DNA of 36,013 bases from an uncultured Bacilli bacterium (GCA_934202505.1 CAKPXW010000004.1:1-36013), one strand, 5' to 3'. Shown: positions 1 to 9,232, counted from the first letter of the stretch. A program made the numbers and translations. The notes: generated from the letters alone by a model not told the origin.

Positions 1-748
1 TAATAGAAGAATAGTAGATATCATTAGTGATGTTAATATGTGCTATTCAGAACATGCAAGAAGATATCTTGCAGATTGTGGAGTAGCAAAAGAAAGAACT
101 TATGTAACAGGTTCACCAATAGCAGAAGTATTACATAAAAATTTAGAGAAGATTGAATCTTCTAATATTTTATCTAAACTTGGACTTGAAAAGAAAAAGT
201 ACATTTTACTTTCAGCTCATAGAGAAGAAAATATTGATAATGAAGATAATTTTATTTCATTGATGACAGCTGTAAATGAAATGGCTAAAAAATATGATAT
301 GCCTATTTTATATTCTTGCCATCCAAGAAGTAAAAAATATATTGAAGCAAGAAACTTTAAGTTTGATTCAAGAGTAATTCAACATGAACCTTTAGGATTC
401 CATGATTATAATAATTTACAAATGAATGCTTATTGTGTTGTTTCTGATAGTGGAACTCTTCCTGAAGAAAGTAGTTTCTATTTATCTATTGGTAAACCAA
501 TTCCTGCTGTATGTATTAGAACATCTACCGAAAGACCTGAAGCTTTAGATGCAGGAGATTTTGTTCTTGCAGGAATATCTACTAATGAAGTATTACAAGC
601 TGTAGATATGGCAGTATCTATGGTAAACAATAATGATTTAGGTAATCCATGTAAGTATTATACTGATGAAAATGTTTCTATTAAAGCAGTTAGAATTATT
701 CAATCATATACATCTGTTGTAAATAAGATGGTTTGGAGAAAGAAATGA
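1..748 (+). CDS. FnlC/CapG-like UDP-sugar 2-epimerase, 5' end cut
   Basis: The reading frame is open from base 2, so the gene begins outside the window; about 248 C-terminal residues are present. It belongs to the non-hydrolysing UDP-GlcNAc 2-epimerase fold (two Rossmann domains). The visible motifs NRRIVDIISDVN, SAHREENIDNEDN, SDSGTLPEESS and RTSTERPEALDAG fit the FnlC/CapG/WbjD branch better than WecB. That branch converts the UDP-L-talose-type amino sugar to UDP-L-FucNAc, the last step of the FnlABC pathway in the cytoplasm. A true WecB (TAHRREN, DSGGIQEEAP) lies at 3045, so this locus has two different epimerases. The stop TGA overlaps the next start as ATGA, indicating translational coupling. 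The FnlC assignment is from remembered motifs; a plain WecB-like role is the alternative. Confidence 0.85.
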   Translation, partial: NRRIVDIISDVNMCYSEHARRYLADCGVAKERTYVTGSPIAEVLHKNLEKIESSNILSKLGLEKKKYILLSAHREENIDNEDNFISLMTAVNEMAKKYDMPILYSCHPRSKKYIEARNFKFDSRVIQHEPLGFHDYNNLQMNAYCVVSDSGTLPEESSFYLSIGKPIPAVCIRTSTERPEALDAGDFVLAGISTNEVLQAVDMAVSMVNNNDLGNPCKYYTDENVSIKAVRIIQSYTSVVNKMVWRKK

Positions 749-1800
749 AAATAGGATTAATTGCATTTAATAACATTAAGTATTGTCCATACATAAATTG
801 TTATACTACTATATTGAATGAACAAAATATAGATTATTCAATAATATATTTTGATAGAGATGGTGAAAATTGTGAAAATGAAAAAATCATTCCAATTTAT
901 TGGAACAAAAAAAAATCAAAATTATTTAATTTCGTTTGCTTTAAAAAAAAGGTCATTAAAATTCTCAATAAAAAATCATTTGATTATTTAATTGTGTTAA
1001 CTACTCTTCCAGGAATTTTATTACAAAATTATTTGAAAAGAAAATACAAATATAAATATATAATAGATATTCGTGATTATACATATGAAAAATATTTTAT
1101 TTTTTATTATGTAGAGAAAAAAATGATTAAATACTCAACTATGTCAGTTATTTCATCGTTAGGATTTATAAATTTTTTACCAAAATACGAATATACACTT
1201 TGCCATAATACTACGTATACTTTACCAAATAATCATTATCCATCAATTAATAAAAAAGAATCAATAATTATTGGTTATGTAGGAACAATCTCTTATAAAA
1301 AATATTGTAAAAAATTGATTGATTTAGTATTAAATGATGATAGATTTTGCTTTTATTTTTATGGTAACGAATCAAATGGAGATGAAATACAAAATTGTAT
1401 TGCAACTTTAAATAATAATAGAATAAAATATTTTGGCAAATATAGTCCTTCAGAAAAAGGCAAAATTATAGAAAAAATAGATATTTTATTTAATGTTTAT
1501 GGAAATGAAAGTCCATTAGTAAAATATGCTTTATCAAATAAGTTATATGATGCATTTTTCTATAGAAAACCATTATTGACAAGTAAAGATACATTTATGT
1601 CGACGTATGCTTCGATTTATTCATTTGATTTAGATATTAATATTGAAAATTTAAATGCCTTATATGATTGGTATGTAAACATTGATGTACAAAAAATGAA
1701 TAATTTTATGAATAATAAAGAAAATCAATTTTTTTATGAAAATGAAAATTTTAAATTAAATATAATTAATAAAATATGTAAAGGAGGAAAAAATGAATAG
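745..1800 (+). CDS. Putative GT-B glycosyltransferase of capsule locus
   Basis: The protein has 351 residues when started at the ATG at 745, which overlaps the previous stop by four bases and has GGAG ten bases upstream. A TTG twelve bases upstream is in frame but has no better site. The C-terminal half carries a glycosyltransferase-like pattern: GYVGTISYKK opens a second Rossmann domain near residue 175, followed by FYFYGNES, RIKYFGKYSP and ILFNVYGNESP, with a YALSNKLYDAFFYRKPLL segment at the nucleotide-sugar site. There is no signal peptide or membrane span. The context (epimerases, Wzy, Wzx) points to a transferase that builds the lipid-linked repeat unit at the inner face of the membrane. 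Donor and acceptor cannot be read from the sequence. Confidence 0.75.
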   Translation: MKIGLIAFNNIKYCPYINCYTTILNEQNIDYSIIYFDRDGENCENEKIIPIYWNKKKSKLFNFVCFKKKVIKILNKKSFDYLIVLTTLPGILLQNYLKRKYKYKYIIDIRDYTYEKYFIFYYVEKKMIKYSTMSVISSLGFINFLPKYEYTLCHNTTYTLPNNHYPSINKKESIIIGYVGTISYKKYCKKLIDLVLNDDRFCFYFYGNESNGDEIQNCIATLNNNRIKYFGKYSPSEKGKIIEKIDILFNVYGNESPLVKYALSNKLYDAFFYRKPLLTSKDTFMSTYASIYSFDLDINIENLNALYDWYVNIDVQKMNNFMNNKENQFFYENENFKLNIINKICKGGKNE

Positions 1801-3037
1801 AAATAATAAAATAACATGGATATATTCTTTTCTTATCTGTGTATTACCATTTTTATCCATATATAAATCTCCTATAAATGGGTTTAGTCTTGGAGATGTT
1901 GTTATTGTAATTGCATTCTTTGTAATGGCGTTTAAAATACGAAATAAAAAGATTTTTTGTAAAGAAAATTCAATGATATTCACTTTTGGAATATTTTTAA
2001 TATTACTAATAACATTATCTATAATTGATAGACTATATTCTTATGAATATTCAAAATTTATTGATACAATTGTAAGAAGTATAAAAATACTATTTTATAT
2101 AATAGTAGCAATTATAGCGTGTTGTACCATTGATTCAAATGCCATGGAAAAAAACATAAAAATACTTGGAATAGTATCTTCTATGTTTGTCATAATACAA
2201 TTTTTATTATCAAAAGTTGGAGTTAATGTTTTTTTTGTGTTTAGAAATATGATTTATTCTAATGGAATTTACGATGAAGACTATTATAAAACAATTATTG
2301 AAAGTGAATTCGTTAGAAGTGGAGGATTATTTCTTGAGCCATCTCATTTTTGTCAATATGCAATAATATCTTTAATACTATTTTTATTCAAAAAGAATAA
2401 AAAAATCACAGATTATTTGTTAATATTTGTTTGTGCTTTGGCAATGATAATTTCAGGATCAATTATTGGATTTATTTGCCTAGCGGTGACATTATTTTTA
2501 TATTTTATTTATTTGTTATTCATATCAAAGAACAAGAGTGAAACGTTAATGATTTGTTTAATCATATTATGCTTTAGTCCTTATGTATATTCTATAATAA
2601 AAAATAGTGATTTTTTTGAATATGCAATTTCGAGAACAGAAGGATTTACAAATGGCAAAAATGTGGTGTGGAATTCTAGAATGAAATCATATTTGACATT
2701 ATTTGAGACAAATAATAATGCTGTTTTATTATTTGGAAATGGTTGGGGAAATACAAAAGAATTTCTATTTTATTCAAGTATAGCCTATATATTGCATTGT
2801 TGTGGATTGAGTGGGGCTATTCTCTTTGGTATAGGTTGTATTTCAATTTGTGTAATTTTTTTGCTACATAAGGAGTATAAATATTTTACTTTATCAGTTA
2901 TTACAATGGTTTTATTATCAATGACAGAAATAATTACAAACATTTGGATTATATTATTTTTTAGTTTAATTTTTATTAAATTAAAGAATGTTAAAAATTT
3001 TAATAATGAAAAAACACTTAAAAATATGGAGGGATAA
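1793..3037 (+). CDS. Wzy-like O-antigen/capsule polymerase
   Basis: This is a 414-residue integral membrane protein with roughly ten to twelve hydrophobic segments along its length and a large central outside loop (about residues 145-185). The loop ends in SGGLFLEPSHFCQYAIIS, a pattern often seen in Wzy and O-antigen ligase family proteins. A second polar stretch around residues 280-320 (RTEGFTNGKNVVWNSRMKSY, then LFGNGWGNTKE) is also typical. It is expected to polymerise repeat units on the outer side of the membrane. It starts at ATG 1793 with a perfect AAGGAGG at 1781-1787 and overlaps the preceding gene by eight bases. Polymerases diverge strongly, so the call rests on topology, the EPSHF motif and the neighbouring Wzx. 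Confidence 0.78.
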   Translation: MNRNNKITWIYSFLICVLPFLSIYKSPINGFSLGDVVIVIAFFVMAFKIRNKKIFCKENSMIFTFGIFLILLITLSIIDRLYSYEYSKFIDTIVRSIKILFYIIVAIIACCTIDSNAMEKNIKILGIVSSMFVIIQFLLSKVGVNVFFVFRNMIYSNGIYDEDYYKTIIESEFVRSGGLFLEPSHFCQYAIISLILFLFKKNKKITDYLLIFVCALAMIISGSIIGFICLAVTLFLYFIYLLFISKNKSETLMICLIILCFSPYVYSIIKNSDFFEYAISRTEGFTNGKNVVWNSRMKSYLTLFETNNNAVLLFGNGWGNTKEFLFYSSIAYILHCCGLSGAILFGIGCISICVIFLLHKEYKYFTLSVITMVLLSMTEIITNIWIILFFSLIFIKLKNVKNFNNEKTLKNMEG

Positions 3038-3044
3038 TCATATA

Positions 3045-4157
3045 ATGATTATTAAAACAAAAATGAAGAAGATAATGTTAGTTTTTGGAACAAGACCTGA
3101 GGCAATAAAGATGTGTCCACTTGTTAATGAATTAAAAAAACATGAAGAATTTGAAACAATAGTTTGTGTTACAGGACAACATAGACAAATGCTAGATCAA
3201 GTACTTGAAGCATTTAATGTTGTTCCAAAATATGATTTATCAATTATGAAAGATAAACAAACTTTATTTGATGTTACTACAAATATATTAAATAAAATAA
3301 AAGATGTTTTAGAGTTGGAAAAACCTGATATTGTTTTAGTTCATGGAGATACTTCCACTACATTTGTAACTGCTCTTGCATGTTTTTATCTTCAAATCCC
3401 TGTTGGACATGTTGAAGCAGGATTAAGAACATATAATATTTTATCACCATTTCCAGAAGAGTTTAATCGACAAGCTGTAAGTATTATATCTAAATATAAT
3501 TTTGCGCCAACAAAATTATCGATGGATAATTTAATAAGAGAAGGAAAAAATCCTCAAAGTATTTTTATCACAGGAAATACAGCAATAGATGCATTAAAAA
3601 CTACAGTAAAGAGTACTTATTCTCATCCTGAGTTAACATGGGCACAAGGAAGTAGATTAATATTATTAACTGCTCATAGAAGAGAAAATTTAGGTGAACC
3701 AATGCATCATATGTTTAGAGCTATTAGAAGAATAGTTGATGAATATGATGATGTAAAGGTTATTTATCCAATTCATATGAATCCTATCGTAAGGAAAGTT
3801 GCAGATGAAGAACTTGGAAATGATGATAGAATACATATTATTGAACCATTGGAAGTATTAGATTTTCATAATTTTATGGCAAGATGTTATTTAATTCTTA
3901 CAGATAGTGGAGGAATCCAAGAAGAAGCCCCTTCTCTTGGAAAACCAGTTCTTGTAATGCGAGACACAACAGAAAGACCAGAAGGTATTGCTGCTGGTAC
4001 ACTTAAATTGGTAGGAACTAATGAAGAAACAATTTATGCAGAATTTAAAAAATTATTAGATAGTAAAGAAGAGTATGAAAACATGGCACATGCTTCAAAT
4101 CCATATGGTGATGGTCATGCATGTGAAAAGATTGCTGATATTTTAAAGAAAGCGTGA
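3045..4157 (+). CDS. wecB: UDP-N-acetylglucosamine 2-epimerase (non-hydrolysing)
   Basis: This cytoplasmic enzyme of about 370 residues interconverts UDP-GlcNAc and UDP-ManNAc for capsule or teichoic-type glycans. All family motifs are present: FGTRPEAIKM at the N-terminus, HGDTSTT with the catalytic-region Asp, GHVEAGLRT, PFPEEFNRQ, TGNTAIDAL, TAHRRENLGEPM with the active-site His, YPIHMNP, and DSGGIQEEAPSLGKPV before RDTTERPEG. I place the start at ATG 3045, eleven bases after GGAGGG; the homologous core begins at the in-frame ATG 3063 (MKKIML). An earlier in-frame start at 2988 lies inside the polymerase gene and is unlikely. It sits between the polymerase gene and a glycosyltransferase gene in one operon. 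Confidence 0.93.
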   Translation: MIIKTKMKKIMLVFGTRPEAIKMCPLVNELKKHEEFETIVCVTGQHRQMLDQVLEAFNVVPKYDLSIMKDKQTLFDVTTNILNKIKDVLELEKPDIVLVHGDTSTTFVTALACFYLQIPVGHVEAGLRTYNILSPFPEEFNRQAVSIISKYNFAPTKLSMDNLIREGKNPQSIFITGNTAIDALKTTVKSTYSHPELTWAQGSRLILLTAHRRENLGEPMHHMFRAIRRIVDEYDDVKVIYPIHMNPIVRKVADEELGNDDRIHIIEPLEVLDFHNFMARCYLILTDSGGIQEEAPSLGKPVLVMRDTTERPEGIAAGTLKLVGTNEETIYAEFKKLLDSKEEYENMAHASNPYGDGHACEKIADILKKA

Positions 4158-4161
4158 TTTA

Positions 4162-5289
4162 ATGAAAATACATATTTTGTATAGTAAATTTTTTGATTAT
4201 GAAGGAAATAATTTTAGTATCGGAGGAGTAGAAACTTATTTACTTAATTTATCAAAATTGTTGATTGAAAATAAATATAATGTAGATATTTATCAATTCG
4301 CTAATTTTCCCTTTGAAAAAGATTATAATGGGATAAAAGTGCATGGAATAAAAGTGAATATAAGTAAATATAATAAAGCCAAGAAAGAATTATTAAATTA
4401 TGTTCAAAAAAATAATAAAAGTTATGATACTGATATATTGATTTTTGGAAGTGACTATATGATTTGCCAAAGTAAGTTTAAAAATACAATTGGCATTCAG
4501 CATGGAATTGCTTGGGATATAACTTCATATAGCAAAGAAAAAAATATGACAAATATATTAAATATTATCAGACAAAGCCTTGGATCAATAAAAAAATATA
4601 ATAGATATTCAAAAGTTAAATGTTTAGTTGCTGTTGATTATAATTTTCTAAATTGGTATAGAACACAAGTAAAAAATGTTAATAATTATATCAAAGTAAT
4701 TCCAAACTTTGTCGAGAAATTTAATGAAAATAAAACTAGTGATAGTAATTGCATTAGAATTATTTTTGCAAGACGTTTTGTTAGTTATAGAGGGACAAAA
4801 TTATTTGCTTCAGTAATAAAAAAAATAATTGATTCTAATCAATATAACATTAAAGTAACAATTGCTGGAGAAGGACCAGACGAAAACTATTTACATAGTA
4901 CTTTAGATGGATATAAAGAAATTATATTCACTAAATTTGAACCAAATGAAAGTTTTTCTGTTCATTGTAATCAAGATATTGCTGTTGTTCCAACTCTAGG
5001 ATCTGAAGGAACATCGCTTTCATTGTTAGAAGCAATGGGAGCAGGATGCTCTGTAATTGCTACTAATATTGGAGGAATGACTAATATAATACTAAATAGA
5101 TATAATGGATTGTTAATAGAGCCAAATGAAAAGCAATTAGAAAATGCAATAATTGAATTACTAACAAATGAGACTTTAAGAAATGACTTGTCTTATAAAG
5201 CTTTAGAAACGACAAAAATAACTTTTAACAAATTAAATTGGGATAATCAATGGATAGATGTAATTAATAATATATTAGAGGTTAAGTAA
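4162..5289 (+). CDS. Glycosyltransferase family 4
   Basis: The protein has 375 residues and a GT-B fold. The N-terminal domain opens with IHILYSKFF and has the GGVETYLLNLSKLL acceptor-domain signature. The C-terminal domain opens near residue 195 with RIIFARRFVSYRGTKLFASV. It carries VTIAGEGPDENYL and the GT4 donor-site pattern EGTSLSLLEAMGAGCSVIAT followed by GGM. It is soluble, with no signal peptide, and would transfer a sugar from a nucleotide donor to the growing lipid-linked unit. The start is four bases after the wecB stop, with only a weak purine stretch upstream, so translation may be coupled to wecB. Sugar specificity is not readable. Confidence 0.88.
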   Translation: MKIHILYSKFFDYEGNNFSIGGVETYLLNLSKLLIENKYNVDIYQFANFPFEKDYNGIKVHGIKVNISKYNKAKKELLNYVQKNNKSYDTDILIFGSDYMICQSKFKNTIGIQHGIAWDITSYSKEKNMTNILNIIRQSLGSIKKYNRYSKVKCLVAVDYNFLNWYRTQVKNVNNYIKVIPNFVEKFNENKTSDSNCIRIIFARRFVSYRGTKLFASVIKKIIDSNQYNIKVTIAGEGPDENYLHSTLDGYKEIIFTKFEPNESFSVHCNQDIAVVPTLGSEGTSLSLLEAMGAGCSVIATNIGGMTNIILNRYNGLLIEPNEKQLENAIIELLTNETLRNDLSYKALETTKITFNKLNWDNQWIDVINNILEVK

Positions 5290-5290
5290 A

Positions 5291-6706
5291 ATGAATGAAA
5301 CGAGCAATCGTAAAATAATAAAGAATACAACATTATTTGCAATAGGAAATATTTTAACAAAAGCAGTACAATTTATTATTGTTCCGTTTTTAACATTTTT
5401 ACTTTCTACAGAAGAATATGGAACAATTGATGTTATATTAACAACTTCAACAATTTTAATTGCAATTTTTGGACTTTGTATAATAGAAGGCGTTTTTAGG
5501 TACACTTTAGATAATACTCAAGATAAAAAAGGTGTATTTACTTTTGGAATACTAGTTGCCACCTGCGGAAGTTTATTGCTTATTTTATTATATTTTTTAC
5601 TTAGAAAAATAGAAATAATAAGACTTTATGGACTATCAGCAATGTTATATATTATATTTACTATTTTTCATGGAATTATACATTATTTTATTAAAGCATT
5701 AGAAAAAATAAAATTATTTGTATTTAATAGTGTATTGTATTCAATTTTATCTTCTGCATTTGCTATAGTTTTCATTAAAGTTTTTAAATTGGGTGTAAAT
5801 GGATATTTTTATGGATATGCTTTAGCTCTTTTTATTTGTATGTGCATGATGTTTATGTGTTGCAAATTATATAAATATTTAAATATAAAGAAAATAACAA
5901 AACCTATAATGATGTCTATGTTATCATTTAGTATTCCATTAATATTTAATAGTATAAGTTGGTGGATAATGGATATATCAGATAAATATACTGTTTTATA
6001 TAAAATGGGAAGATCAGCTAATGGTATTTTAGGAATTGTTCATAAAATACCATCAATCATAACTATGGTTTTTTCTGTGTTTGCACAAGCATTTGTTTTA
6101 TCTGCAATTGTTGATATGGATATAAGTAAAAAAGATGATGCAGATAAATTTAAACATATATTTAATTCTTTAAACATAATATTATGTTTAGGAGTTGGAT
6201 TTATTATAATTTTAATAGAACCATTTACCAAAGTATTTATTGCAAAAGATTATTATGAGTCTTGGAAATACGTGCCAATTATGGCTTTTGCAACATTGTT
6301 TAATAGTATGTCAGCATATTGTGGATTAGTATATACTATAAAAAAGAAAAATATTAGTTTTGCAATATCATCTATTATAGGTGGAGTAACTAATTTTATA
6401 GTATGCATTCTATTAATAGATAAAATTGGATTATATGCTGCAGCATTATCTACTTTAGTAGCTAATTTAATAATATTTATTTATCGTATTATAGACATTC
6501 AAAAATTTATTAAAATAAACATTAATGTTAAAGCATATATTTTGATAGCATGTATAACAATACAATGTATTGTGTGTTGTATAAATTCTTTATCAACGAT
6601 GAATATGCTTATAATCAATGGAATAATTTTATTATTTATGATAATAATGTCATATAAAACAATAATAAATACAATTGCTGGTATATTTAAATCTTTAAAA
6701 AAATAA
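5291..6706 (+). CDS. Wzx-type polysaccharide flippase (MATE-like)
   Basis: This is a 471-residue polytopic membrane protein with about twelve to fourteen hydrophobic helices. It starts with the typical short charged head and NTTLFAIGNILTKAVQFIIVPFLTFLLSTEEYGTID, a pattern shared by polysaccharide transporters of the MATE/MOP superfamily. It would flip undecaprenyl-linked repeat units from the inner to the outer face for the polymerase encoded at 1793. A second family-like segment, SFSIPLIFNSISWWIMDISDKY, lies near residue 218. It starts one base after the glycosyltransferase stop with a GAGGTTAAG-like stretch upstream. It is the last gene of this locus before a terminator. Lipid export of another type is the alternative, but the context favours Wzx. 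Confidence 0.9.
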   Translation: MNETSNRKIIKNTTLFAIGNILTKAVQFIIVPFLTFLLSTEEYGTIDVILTTSTILIAIFGLCIIEGVFRYTLDNTQDKKGVFTFGILVATCGSLLLILLYFLLRKIEIIRLYGLSAMLYIIFTIFHGIIHYFIKALEKIKLFVFNSVLYSILSSAFAIVFIKVFKLGVNGYFYGYALALFICMCMMFMCCKLYKYLNIKKITKPIMMSMLSFSIPLIFNSISWWIMDISDKYTVLYKMGRSANGILGIVHKIPSIITMVFSVFAQAFVLSAIVDMDISKKDDADKFKHIFNSLNIILCLGVGFIIILIEPFTKVFIAKDYYESWKYVPIMAFATLFNSMSAYCGLVYTIKKKNISFAISSIIGGVTNFIVCILLIDKIGLYAAALSTLVANLIIFIYRIIDIQKFIKININVKAYILIACITIQCIVCCINSLSTMNMLIINGIILLFMIIMSYKTIINTIAGIFKSLKK

Positions 6707-6734
6707 TAATAGTTTTATTTAAGATAAACATAAA

Positions 6735-6767
6735 AAAAACCATACCCTTTTGATGAGTATGGCTTTT
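6735..6767. terminator. Bidirectional hairpin terminator after capsule locus
   Basis: Arms CCATAC (6740-6745) and GTATGG (6757-6762) form a stem that extends through one mismatch into an A-run on the left and a T-run on the right. The A and T tracts let it work for the capsule genes on + and for the lipoprotein gene on -, whose stop lies at 6775. Confidence 0.75.
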
Positions 6768-6774
6768 ATTTTAT

Positions 6775-8415
6775 TTAATTTCCTGCAAATTGAACTGTAT
6801 ATATTTTTCCACCTTCACAAGTAAACTTAATATCTTCACTATTATCGGTAATATCTTTACCGTTTACTTTTAAAACAGTACTAGTTTGAAATCTATAATG
6901 CGGATCAAATATAATACCATCTCTTTGTAAATAGATTAAAGCTATTCTTTCATATCTTTCATTTTTAAATGTGCAAATAACAATAGCTTTATCTTCAGGA
7001 GGAGTTAATTTAACATATAGATTAGTAGGATTATTATTATCAACATAGAAATTAGTAAAAGGAATAGTCATTTCCTTATCAGTATAAATACTTAATATCT
7101 TTTTACTTTCTTCATGAGAACTACTAATTATAAAGTCAGTATGATTTCCTAAAAATTCAATAGCTTTTTCTACAGAATAATCTTCATATACATATGCATG
7201 ATCTGAATATATAAAGTTATATCCTTCAACGATAAAATTAATAGATTTATAATAATTATTTTCAGTTGTTTCCGTTTCAATTGAAAAATCATTATATATT
7301 TTTTCATTAAAACTATATCCTATAGTTATTTCTTCTGTATTTTTAATAGTTACATCTTTACTTACATCTTCATGTTTATAAGAAGAGATAATGGAATCAT
7401 TATAACCAACTATTTTTCCATCATTAACAATTATTTCATATTCCTCATCATATAATGTTTGAATATAACCTTCTTCGTTAATATATTTATCTACATAAGA
7501 GCCTTCTATTTTCATAATAAAAGAAATAGAATTATCTTCATTAATAATAAAGTTTAAACTATCAGCTTTCTTTTGATAATTTGTCATAAAATGATTATTA
7601 ACATTATCTATAAGTGATAAGTAAGTATCTCCTTTGTCAATATAATAACTATACATAGAATTTCTAGGATTAGCAGTAGCAATTAATGAAGTTTTATTAG
7701 GAGCAACATATTCACCTTTAATAGTAGTATTTCCCATCATAGTTTCTTCACTATAATACTTAGTTCTTTCAATAGTTCCATCCATTATAGTCTTAACAAC
7801 TTGGATCCTAGAATAGAATTTTTCAAATTCATTAGTAACAGGATTAGTATCATAACTACTACTTTCACTATAAAGTTTATTGCCTGATACTGTTTCATAA
7901 TAATCGTTTTTAGCAACAACAGTATCACCTGCTGAATAATAAGATTTACTAGAATTAAAAGAATAATCTCCATTATAAGATGCAGTATAATTTCTTCCAA
8001 GAATCCACATATTAAAAATTTCTTCTTGTGAATAATTAACTGTATAATCGCAAGTTTCACAGGCTTTATTTCTTGCAGTATTAATTAGATGATGAACATC
8101 CTTGTCATAAATTTCCCCACAATTTTCACATTTATGCCAATGATATTCATCATCATTTTCCCATTTTTTAAAAGTATGTGTATGGGTAGAAACACTACTT
8201 TCTTGATTTGAAGATTCTTTTATACTTGAACTTTCTTGACTAGAAGATGCTTCTATACTTGAGCTTTCTTGACTTGAAGAATTACTAATACTTGAACTTG
8301 TTAGTTCGCTTTGAGTTGTAGATGCTATTTCACTTTCTTTATCTTTATTACAACTAATGATATTAAGTGAAAATAGTGATAAAAATGATAAAATTAAATA
8401 CTTTTTCCCTTTCAT
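6775..8415 (-). CDS. Lipoprotein with Ser-rich stalk and CxxC/His domain
   Basis: This is a 546-residue predicted lipoprotein. The signal peptide ends in the lipobox NIISC with Cys22. Residues 30-75 form a Ser/Glu-rich stalk built from 11-residue repeats. Residues 78-125 hold a small Cys/His-rich module (HTHTFKKW, YHWHKCENCGE, then ACETC) with two CxxC pairs (Cys96/99, Cys119/122), suggesting a metal-binding zinc-ribbon-like fold. The remaining 420 residues are polar, Tyr/Asn-rich and mostly beta-like, with no family I recognise. The start has a GAGGGA ribosome site. The gene follows the TetR gene by 24 bases and is probably co-transcribed, so its amount may depend on that repressor. Function unknown; surface-bound on the membrane outside. 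Confidence 0.85.
   Translation of the reverse strand: MKGKKYLILSFLSLFSLNIISCNKDKESEIASTTQSELTSSSISNSSSQESSSIEASSSQESSSIKESSNQESSVSTHTHTFKKWENDDEYHWHKCENCGEIYDKDVHHLINTARNKACETCDYTVNYSQEEIFNMWILGRNYTASYNGDYSFNSSKSYYSAGDTVVAKNDYYETVSGNKLYSESSSYDTNPVTNEFEKFYSRIQVVKTIMDGTIERTKYYSEETMMGNTTIKGEYVAPNKTSLIATANPRNSMYSYYIDKGDTYLSLIDNVNNHFMTNYQKKADSLNFIINEDNSISFIMKIEGSYVDKYINEEGYIQTLYDEEYEIIVNDGKIVGYNDSIISSYKHEDVSKDVTIKNTEEITIGYSFNEKIYNDFSIETETTENNYYKSINFIVEGYNFIYSDHAYVYEDYSVEKAIEFLGNHTDFIISSSHEESKKILSIYTDKEMTIPFTNFYVDNNNPTNLYVKLTPPEDKAIVICTFKNERYERIALIYLQRDGIIFDPHYRFQTSTVLKVNGKDITDNSEDIKFTCEGGKIYTVQFAGN
8198..8296 (-). repeat. 33-bp in-frame tandem repeat, three copies
   Basis: Three adjacent 33-bp units start at 8198, 8231 and 8264, each beginning CTTTCTTGA on + and ending CTTGAA or CTTGAG. 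They encode 11-residue Ser/Glu units of the stalk in the lipoprotein. The length is a multiple of three, so copy changes would alter stalk length without a frameshift. Confidence 0.85.
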
Positions 8416-8439
8416 TTATTCCCTCGCATAAAATAGATT

Positions 8440-9123
8440 TTATTTTGTAAACTTAAAGTCAAAAGTCATTTCTAATTTTGAGAATAGTTGTTGCATTACA
8501 AGATTTGCAGAACTAACAACATCCATAGAATTAATATGATTAATTAAGTTAGTTTGGACATCTTTAGGAACATGATAAACATCAAAAGCCATTTCTAGAA
8601 ATCTAGCTATTTTCTTTTTTAAAGTGAAATATTTATCACAATGATGTGCCATAAAGGAACGCATTATACCAGAAGAACCAATTTCAGCTTCATAAAAATC
8701 AGCACTTGACCAATCTTTATTGTAAATAGAAAAAGTCTTTTCAATTTCAGAAGATGTCTTTAAATTGATATATTCTAAAATTGTTGGCTGAGTATAAGCT
8801 TCAATATAAATTTCTCTTAGATTTTCATTCTGTTCAGTAATTGCTAGTTGAATTGCTGTTTCTAAAGTATAAACTAATAAATTGTTATTTTCTTTAGAAG
8901 CAATTCTTGCTGTTTGGAATTGATTATCAAACATAAATCGAACTAATTCATACAATACCCCATCTTTTGTATGGAAAATATTTTGAAATGTTCCAGCAGA
9001 TACATCAGCTTCATGAATAATATCAAGCATAGTAGTGTGCTTAAAACCTTTTTCAATAAACATTTTTACACACGTTATTAGTATTCTTTGCTTTGGATCT
9101 TTTACTTCTTCTCTTGTAATCAT
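8440..9123 (-). CDS. TetR/AcrR-family transcriptional regulator
   Basis: This cytoplasmic DNA-binding protein has 227 residues. The N-terminal helix-turn-helix (about residues 12-60) matches the family: QRILITCVKMFIEKGFKHTT, then MLDIIHEADVSAGTFQNIF and HTKDGVLYELV. The C-terminal ligand-binding and dimer domain is unlike anything I can name, so the inducer is unknown. The start has AAGGAGT seven bases upstream. A promoter (TTGCAA-17-TACAAT) and a perfect 7-6-7 palindrome at the predicted transcription start lie in front of it, which suggests that it represses itself and the downstream lipoprotein gene. Auto-regulation is inference from position and symmetry. Confidence 0.92.
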   Translation of the reverse strand: MITREEVKDPKQRILITCVKMFIEKGFKHTTMLDIIHEADVSAGTFQNIFHTKDGVLYELVRFMFDNQFQTARIASKENNNLLVYTLETAIQLAITEQNENLREIYIEAYTQPTILEYINLKTSSEIEKTFSIYNKDWSSADFYEAEIGSSGIMRSFMAHHCDKYFTLKKKIARFLEMAFDVYHVPKDVQTNLINHINSMDVVSSANLVMQQLFSKLEMTFDFKFTK

Positions 9124-9156
9124 ATGACTCCTTTAACATAAGTTTACAGCTTATGA

Positions 9157-9176
9157 GTTGCAATTTAGGTTGCAAC
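9157..9176. promoter_or_regulatory. Palindromic candidate operator of TetR gene
   Basis: GTTGCAA (9157-9163), six bases, then TTGCAAC (9170-9176) form a perfect 20-bp inverted repeat. It begins four bases past the -10 box of the TetR promoter and covers the expected start of transcription. A second imperfectly spaced pair, CATAAG/CTTATG (9137-9155), lies between it and the ribosome site. TetR proteins usually bind such dyads as dimers; binding here is inferred. Confidence 0.65.
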
Positions 9177-9179
9177 CCA

Positions 9180-9208
9180 ATTGTAACATACACATTACAT
9201 TTTTGCAA
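9180..9208 (-). promoter_or_regulatory. Sigma-A-like promoter of TetR-lipoprotein unit
   Basis: On the minus strand TTGCAA (9203-9208) is followed after 17 bases by TACAAT (9180-9185). Transcription would begin near 9173, inside the palindrome, and give a leader of about 50 bases before the TetR start. Confidence 0.65.
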
Positions 9209-9232
9209 AACTATTTTTAGTATATTGAATAT

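Noticed and set aside
2988..3044. Early start for WecB
   Set aside because: It lies inside the polymerase gene and adds residues absent from the family; GGAGGG favours 3045.
8198..8296. Tandem repeat as CRISPR or phase-switch tract
   Set aside because: The units are contiguous with no spacers and are 33 bp, so copy change keeps the frame.
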